A stretch of DNA of 15,846 nt from Methanosarcinaceae archaeon (lineage in GTDB: Archaea; Halobacteriota; Methanosarcinia; Methanosarcinales; Methanosarcinaceae): the NCBI GenBank assembly GCA_020793555.1, contig DQIO01000301.1, positions 1 through 15,846 of the forward strand. The letters are read 5' to 3'. Position 1 is the first letter of the stretch; each line of letters opens with the position of its first letter. Under the pieces are notes generated by a model. It was not told the origin of the DNA and searched no databases. It saw only the letters and a list, made by a program, of their open reading frames with translations. The position numbers and the translations under genes are program-made. This document shows positions 13,283 to 15,846 of this stretch, piece after piece.

Positions 13283-13819
13283 TTACATTTCACCACGTCG
13301 CACAGACATGATACCAGCCAGATGCGCAGGGATCGAACCAATGGCTGTACACGTCTCAAGTGAGATGCCAGCCGATGTTATGTCAAGATGGTACTTTGCC
13401 AGCGAGAACAGGTGTTTTGGCAGCCCTTTCCTGCCAAGTCCAATGAGAACAAGGTGCGACCTGCCGTTTAACATCTCATCCGCGAGCACTTTTGGTGTTA
13501 TCGCAGATTTTTGTTCAGGTTTGGATGTTGTTACAACAACCGACCCGAACTGTGCCTGGAATCCTTTCTTTGGCAGGTCGAATACGGAAAATCGCCTTTC
13601 TTCATGCAGGAGTCTGAGATACTTGCCCGATTCGCCGATCGTGGTTTTATCCATTATAAAATCCACGAGTTCATCAGGTGCCATCTTGAACGGAAAATCA
13701 AATAGCGCGAGATTGAACCCGAACGCATAACATATCGGTGCGGCTCTTGCGATCGCACGGTAGTGTGCATCGATTATCTTTATCTTGTCATACGTATTCA
13801 CAATTCCAATTGTTTGCAT
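13283..13819 (-). CDS. DUF531 family protein, SPOUT-like fold suspected
   Basis: A 178-aa archaeal conserved protein recognised as DUF531 by its start (GIVNTYDKIKIIDAHYRAIA) and the following ARAAPICYAFGFNLALFDFP. The C-terminal part reads LVLIGLGRKGLPKHL and SAGISLETCTAIGSIPAHL. This alternation of glycine-rich turns resembles the knotted SAM-binding region of SPOUT RNA methyltransferases, so an RNA-modifying role is possible (inference). It is the third gene of the larE and GNAT operon, 21 bases after the GNAT stop. The stop codon overlaps the 12-bp palindrome AGACCCGGGTCT (13272-13283), a possible terminator element. Confidence 0.75.
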   Translation of the reverse strand: MQTIGIVNTYDKIKIIDAHYRAIARAAPICYAFGFNLALFDFPFKMAPDELVDFIMDKTTIGESGKYLRLLHEERRFSVFDLPKKGFQAQFGSVVVTTSKPEQKSAITPKVLADEMLNGRSHLVLIGLGRKGLPKHLFSLAKYHLDITSAGISLETCTAIGSIPAHLAGIMSVRRGEM

Positions 13820-13840
13820 AGCCCTATTTCTCTCCCGTTA

Positions 13841-14272
13841 TCACTTAAGACACAATCGCATTGCACTTTGCCTGCACCCCTCAAACTTATCACACCCGGC
13901 ACAATCAGCCCAGAGTGTTGTTTTTTCATGATCCTGCAATTTCAAAAACCCCACACGTTCGAAAAAATCGGGTGCCGCTGTCCGAACATACAGGTACTCC
14001 CACCTATCCGGCGCATTTGCGCAGATATGTTTCACAAGTAATGCTCCAATCCCGCGGCTGCGGTGGTTTGGATGCACTGCGATGGAGTGAAGTTCCGGGT
14101 ACTTTTGATCGATTACAGCGGCACACCCAAGTACCCTGCCGCCCGATTTTGCGACTATAAAGTCTCCAATGTCAACCCCGTCCATGTCAAGAAAATATGT
14201 TGACAGCAGTGTTTGAACTGGTTCAAGATCGCAGTTCTCTGCTTTTCGTATAATGATATCGTTAGTGTTCAC
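13841..14272 (-). CDS. GNAT-family N-acetyltransferase with C-terminal cysteine cluster
   Basis: A 143-aa GNAT acetyltransferase. Acetyl-CoA binding motif A is RSRGIG (71-76), preceded by ELHSIAVHPNHR; FFERVGF (103-109) is the conserved C-terminal strand-helix. Activity would be transfer of acetyl from acetyl-CoA to an amine such as an amino acid or a peptide N-terminus. Unusually, the end carries C124-x2-C127-x5-C133 plus C141, possibly a metal site. The start is GTG at 14272, sharing four bases (GTGA) with the larE stop, so translation is coupled. Similar short methanogen proteins are often annotated as amino-acid acetyltransferases; the substrate here is not shown by the sequence. Confidence 0.8.
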   Translation of the reverse strand: MNTNDIIIRKAENCDLEPVQTLLSTYFLDMDGVDIGDFIVAKSGGRVLGCAAVIDQKYPELHSIAVHPNHRSRGIGALLVKHICANAPDRWEYLYVRTAAPDFFERVGFLKLQDHEKTTLWADCAGCDKFEGCRQSAMRLCLK

Positions 14273-15075
14273 AAAACTTCATCCATGCTTCCGCTTCTGA
14301 ATCCCTCGATGTCGAGTGTCACGTAATCAAAGCCCAGTTTCTTAAGATGTAACACGATCCGACCCTGTTCCTGTAAAAACTTATCGAACTCGGATGGCAT
14401 GATCTCAATACGAGCGATACTGCTTCTGTCACTGTGGTCGCGTACCCGCAGTTGTGTAAATCCCAGTGAAAAAAGAAAATCCTCTGCCGCACCGACTCGC
14501 GTAAGTCCATCTCTTGTTATCAGCTGTCCGTATGGGAACCTTGAAGACAGGCACGCCATTGATGGCTTGTCCGCAACCGACAAACCGATCTCGCGCGCGA
14601 TTTGCCGCACTTCATCTTTTGTGACCCCAAATTGTGTAAATGGTGTGAATACCCGCTGACCTGCTTCAACAATAGCATTACGTCCCGGGCGGTGTCCTAG
14701 AATTTCCGATGCATTTGTCCCTTCGAGTACAACGTTGATCCCTTCCTTGTCAGCAATCCCAATAAGTGTGCGCAACAGTCCTTTTTTGCAATGATAACAT
14801 CGATCCCGTGTATTCTCGGCAAACCCAGGCTCAACAAGTTCATCAAAATGCACGATCCTGTGAGGTATCCCGATCTCGCGCGCGGTGTGTACTGCGACTT
14901 TTAATTCACGTTCAGGGAATATCACTGACTCGGCTGTGACTGCAAGAGCATTTTCTCCAAGTGCTTCGTATGCGAGTGCAGCAATGGTTGCACTGTCCAC
15001 GCCGCCGGAGAATGCTATTATTGCGCTGTCTTTTTGTGCGATTGCTTTTTTGATCTGGTTTATTTTTTCTTGCAT
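14269..15075 (-). CDS. larE: ATP-dependent sulfur transferase, LarE family
   Basis: A 268-aa PP-loop ATPase with SGGVDS at 23-28. LarE hallmarks are RDRCYHCKKGLL (C93, C96), LEGTNASEILGHRPGRNA and the cysteine segment PSMACLSSRFPYG with C175. In Lactobacillus the equivalent of C175 is the sacrificial sulfur donor for the nickel-pincer cofactor of lactate racemase. In other LarE proteins three cysteines like those here (CxxC plus this one) hold a [4Fe-4S] cluster that supplies sulfur. The three-cysteine form is present here. larB and larC are not in the window, and no nickel racemase gene is seen, so the pathway must be completed elsewhere or differs. A TATA element (TAAAATATAAC on the minus strand, 15118-15108) lies about 35 bases upstream. 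Confidence 0.85.
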   Translation of the reverse strand: MQEKINQIKKAIAQKDSAIIAFSGGVDSATIAALAYEALGENALAVTAESVIFPERELKVAVHTAREIGIPHRIVHFDELVEPGFAENTRDRCYHCKKGLLRTLIGIADKEGINVVLEGTNASEILGHRPGRNAIVEAGQRVFTPFTQFGVTKDEVRQIAREIGLSVADKPSMACLSSRFPYGQLITRDGLTRVGAAEDFLFSLGFTQLRVRDHSDRSSIARIEIMPSEFDKFLQEQGRIVLHLKKLGFDYVTLDIEGFRSGSMDEVL

Positions 15076-15476
15076 TTTTTGTCAGGGAGTATTATGGTGT
15101 GGGGGGTGTTATATTTTACTCGACTACTTGGTACAATTTCAGATAAAAGTAGATCATTATGGAAATATCATGTGGAGTACCACCTTGGTTGCTTCGCTCG
15201 CTATTTGTTTTCAATGGAGATTCTGAAGTAAAGTTAGAAACATTTATTCTGAATATATATTCTTAACAATGATATTAATATGCAATTAATTATTATACAA
15301 ATATGGAACCTTCAATGTTGGTGGCGTGATAAGTTTCCAGTTTATCCTTACTTTTTATTCTTACTTGTAAGAAAGGGGAAAGTTGGCATAAACTGTAGAT
15401 TACTCAATCGATTTAGAACAGCACCAACAAAATAATTTGGTGGTTCTCTATAATTGAACAATAAAGGTGGTACAAT
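15076..15476. other. Intergenic region between larE and the partial secreted-protein gene
   Basis: AT-rich and without a credible gene. It contains the larE promoter element near 15108-15118. A short perfect inverted repeat TTCTTAC-TT-GTAAGAA lies at 15358-15373 and could be a regulatory or terminator hairpin. GGTGG at 15466-15470 is the ribosome-binding site of the next gene. Confidence 0.5.
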
Positions 15477-15846
15477 ATGAAGAACTATAAATTGACACGG
15501 AGGTCTTGATCCGTATTTTTTATAACTTTAATGGTTATTAGCGTCTTTGCAATAATGCCGGCAATGGCAAGCGCTTACACAATTGACGGCAGCATTGCTG
15601 ACTGGGGGGTGGATATTTCAGCTGGTTTGGCAGGAACCGATAGTGCATGGCAATCAACAAGCAGCACTGTGGACTGGATAGTTGAGGATAACATAGATCC
15701 CACTTACAACAATGATGTTGCATATCCAGACTGGACTGGATATGATGACACAGGCACCCACATTCAAAAAAGTGGAGACACCTACATAACTTATCAAGAA
15801 CCATTTCTTCCCAGCAGTGACTGGTGGGCAAATCTCTTTGGCGGCC
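15477..15846 (+). CDS. Secreted/surface protein, 5' part only, with in-frame TGA at codon 11
   Basis: ATG 15477 follows a good ribosome-binding site (AAAGGTGG). The frame reads MKNYKLTRRS, TGA (15507-15509), then SVFFITLMVISVFAIMPAMASA and a long open frame running off the window (AYTIDGSIADWGVDISAGLA onward). Together these form one complete signal peptide (positively charged start, hydrophobic core, ASA cleavage site) split by a stop. The mature part, rich in Trp, Asp and Thr, resembles archaeal extracellular proteins, and the start YTIDGSIADWGVD resembles carbohydrate-binding or DOMON-like modules. Restart at ATG 15531 would give a shorter hydrophobic leader lacking positive charges. Either this is a nonsense mutation (TGG to TGA fits) or a sequencing error. 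Confidence 0.55.

Noticed and set aside
15507..15509. Pyrrolysine or selenocysteine recoding
   Set aside because: Pyrrolysine uses TAG, not TGA. A selenocysteine in a signal peptide has no precedent I know of, and no SECIS-like structure was evident.
15538..15831. 97-codon minus-strand frame at the right edge
   Set aside because: Cysteine/histidine/leucine-rich shadow of the secreted-protein frame on the plus strand.

Overview
The window looks like a chromosomal segment of a methanogenic or methane-oxidising archaeon of the order Methanosarcinales (inference). Supporting signs are archaeal-type promoters (TATA boxes with palindromes between the box and the start codon, several probably leaderless), an archaeal leuD-leuB pair, genes of the families DUF531, DUF166 and TrmB, a LarE-type sulfur transferase, and a secreted transglutaminase-like protein. 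No rRNA, tRNA or CRISPR array was found.

Layout. (1) 1-3473, AT-rich accessory DNA: a possible structured RNA or leader (about 130-234), a secreted transglutaminase-like protein (298-1683), then a two-gene unknown module (1841-2869). That module is bracketed by a perfect 23-bp inverted repeat at 1693-1715 and 3104-3126. Its right end is a MITE-like hairpin and is followed by degenerate coding remnants. (2) 3474-5106, higher-GC core metabolism: leuD and leuB (isopropylmalate or homoaconitate branch), behind a TATA box, a possible operator and a hexanucleotide array, and ended by a strong hairpin terminator. (3) 5464-8962, a clearly AT-rich operon: winged-helix regulator, radical SAM/SPASM enzyme, HD-domain phosphohydrolase and a UDG family 4/5-like Fe-S protein. 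The genes are tightly spaced or overlapping and sit under one palindromic operator. I do not recognise this combination as a described system; it is the best candidate here for a new one. (4) 9174-9869, a VapBC-type toxin-antitoxin pair with its own operator. (5) 9888-15075, minus-strand core-like genes: an ABC ATPase without a permease; the TrmB regulator, DUF166 and PEMT-like methyltransferase operon; and the larE, GNAT and DUF531 operon. (6) 15477-end, the start of a secreted or surface protein whose signal peptide carries an in-frame TGA stop.

How the parts relate. The island at 5464-8962 and the adjacent toxin-antitoxin pair lie between leuB, which ends in a terminator, and an ABC ATPase that has lost or never had an adjacent permease. 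This is the usual appearance of an insertion hot spot (inference). The 1693-3126 module is a second, separate acquired cassette. Minus-strand genes downstream of 9888 have normal coding density and ATGA/GTGA-type overlaps typical of stable operons.
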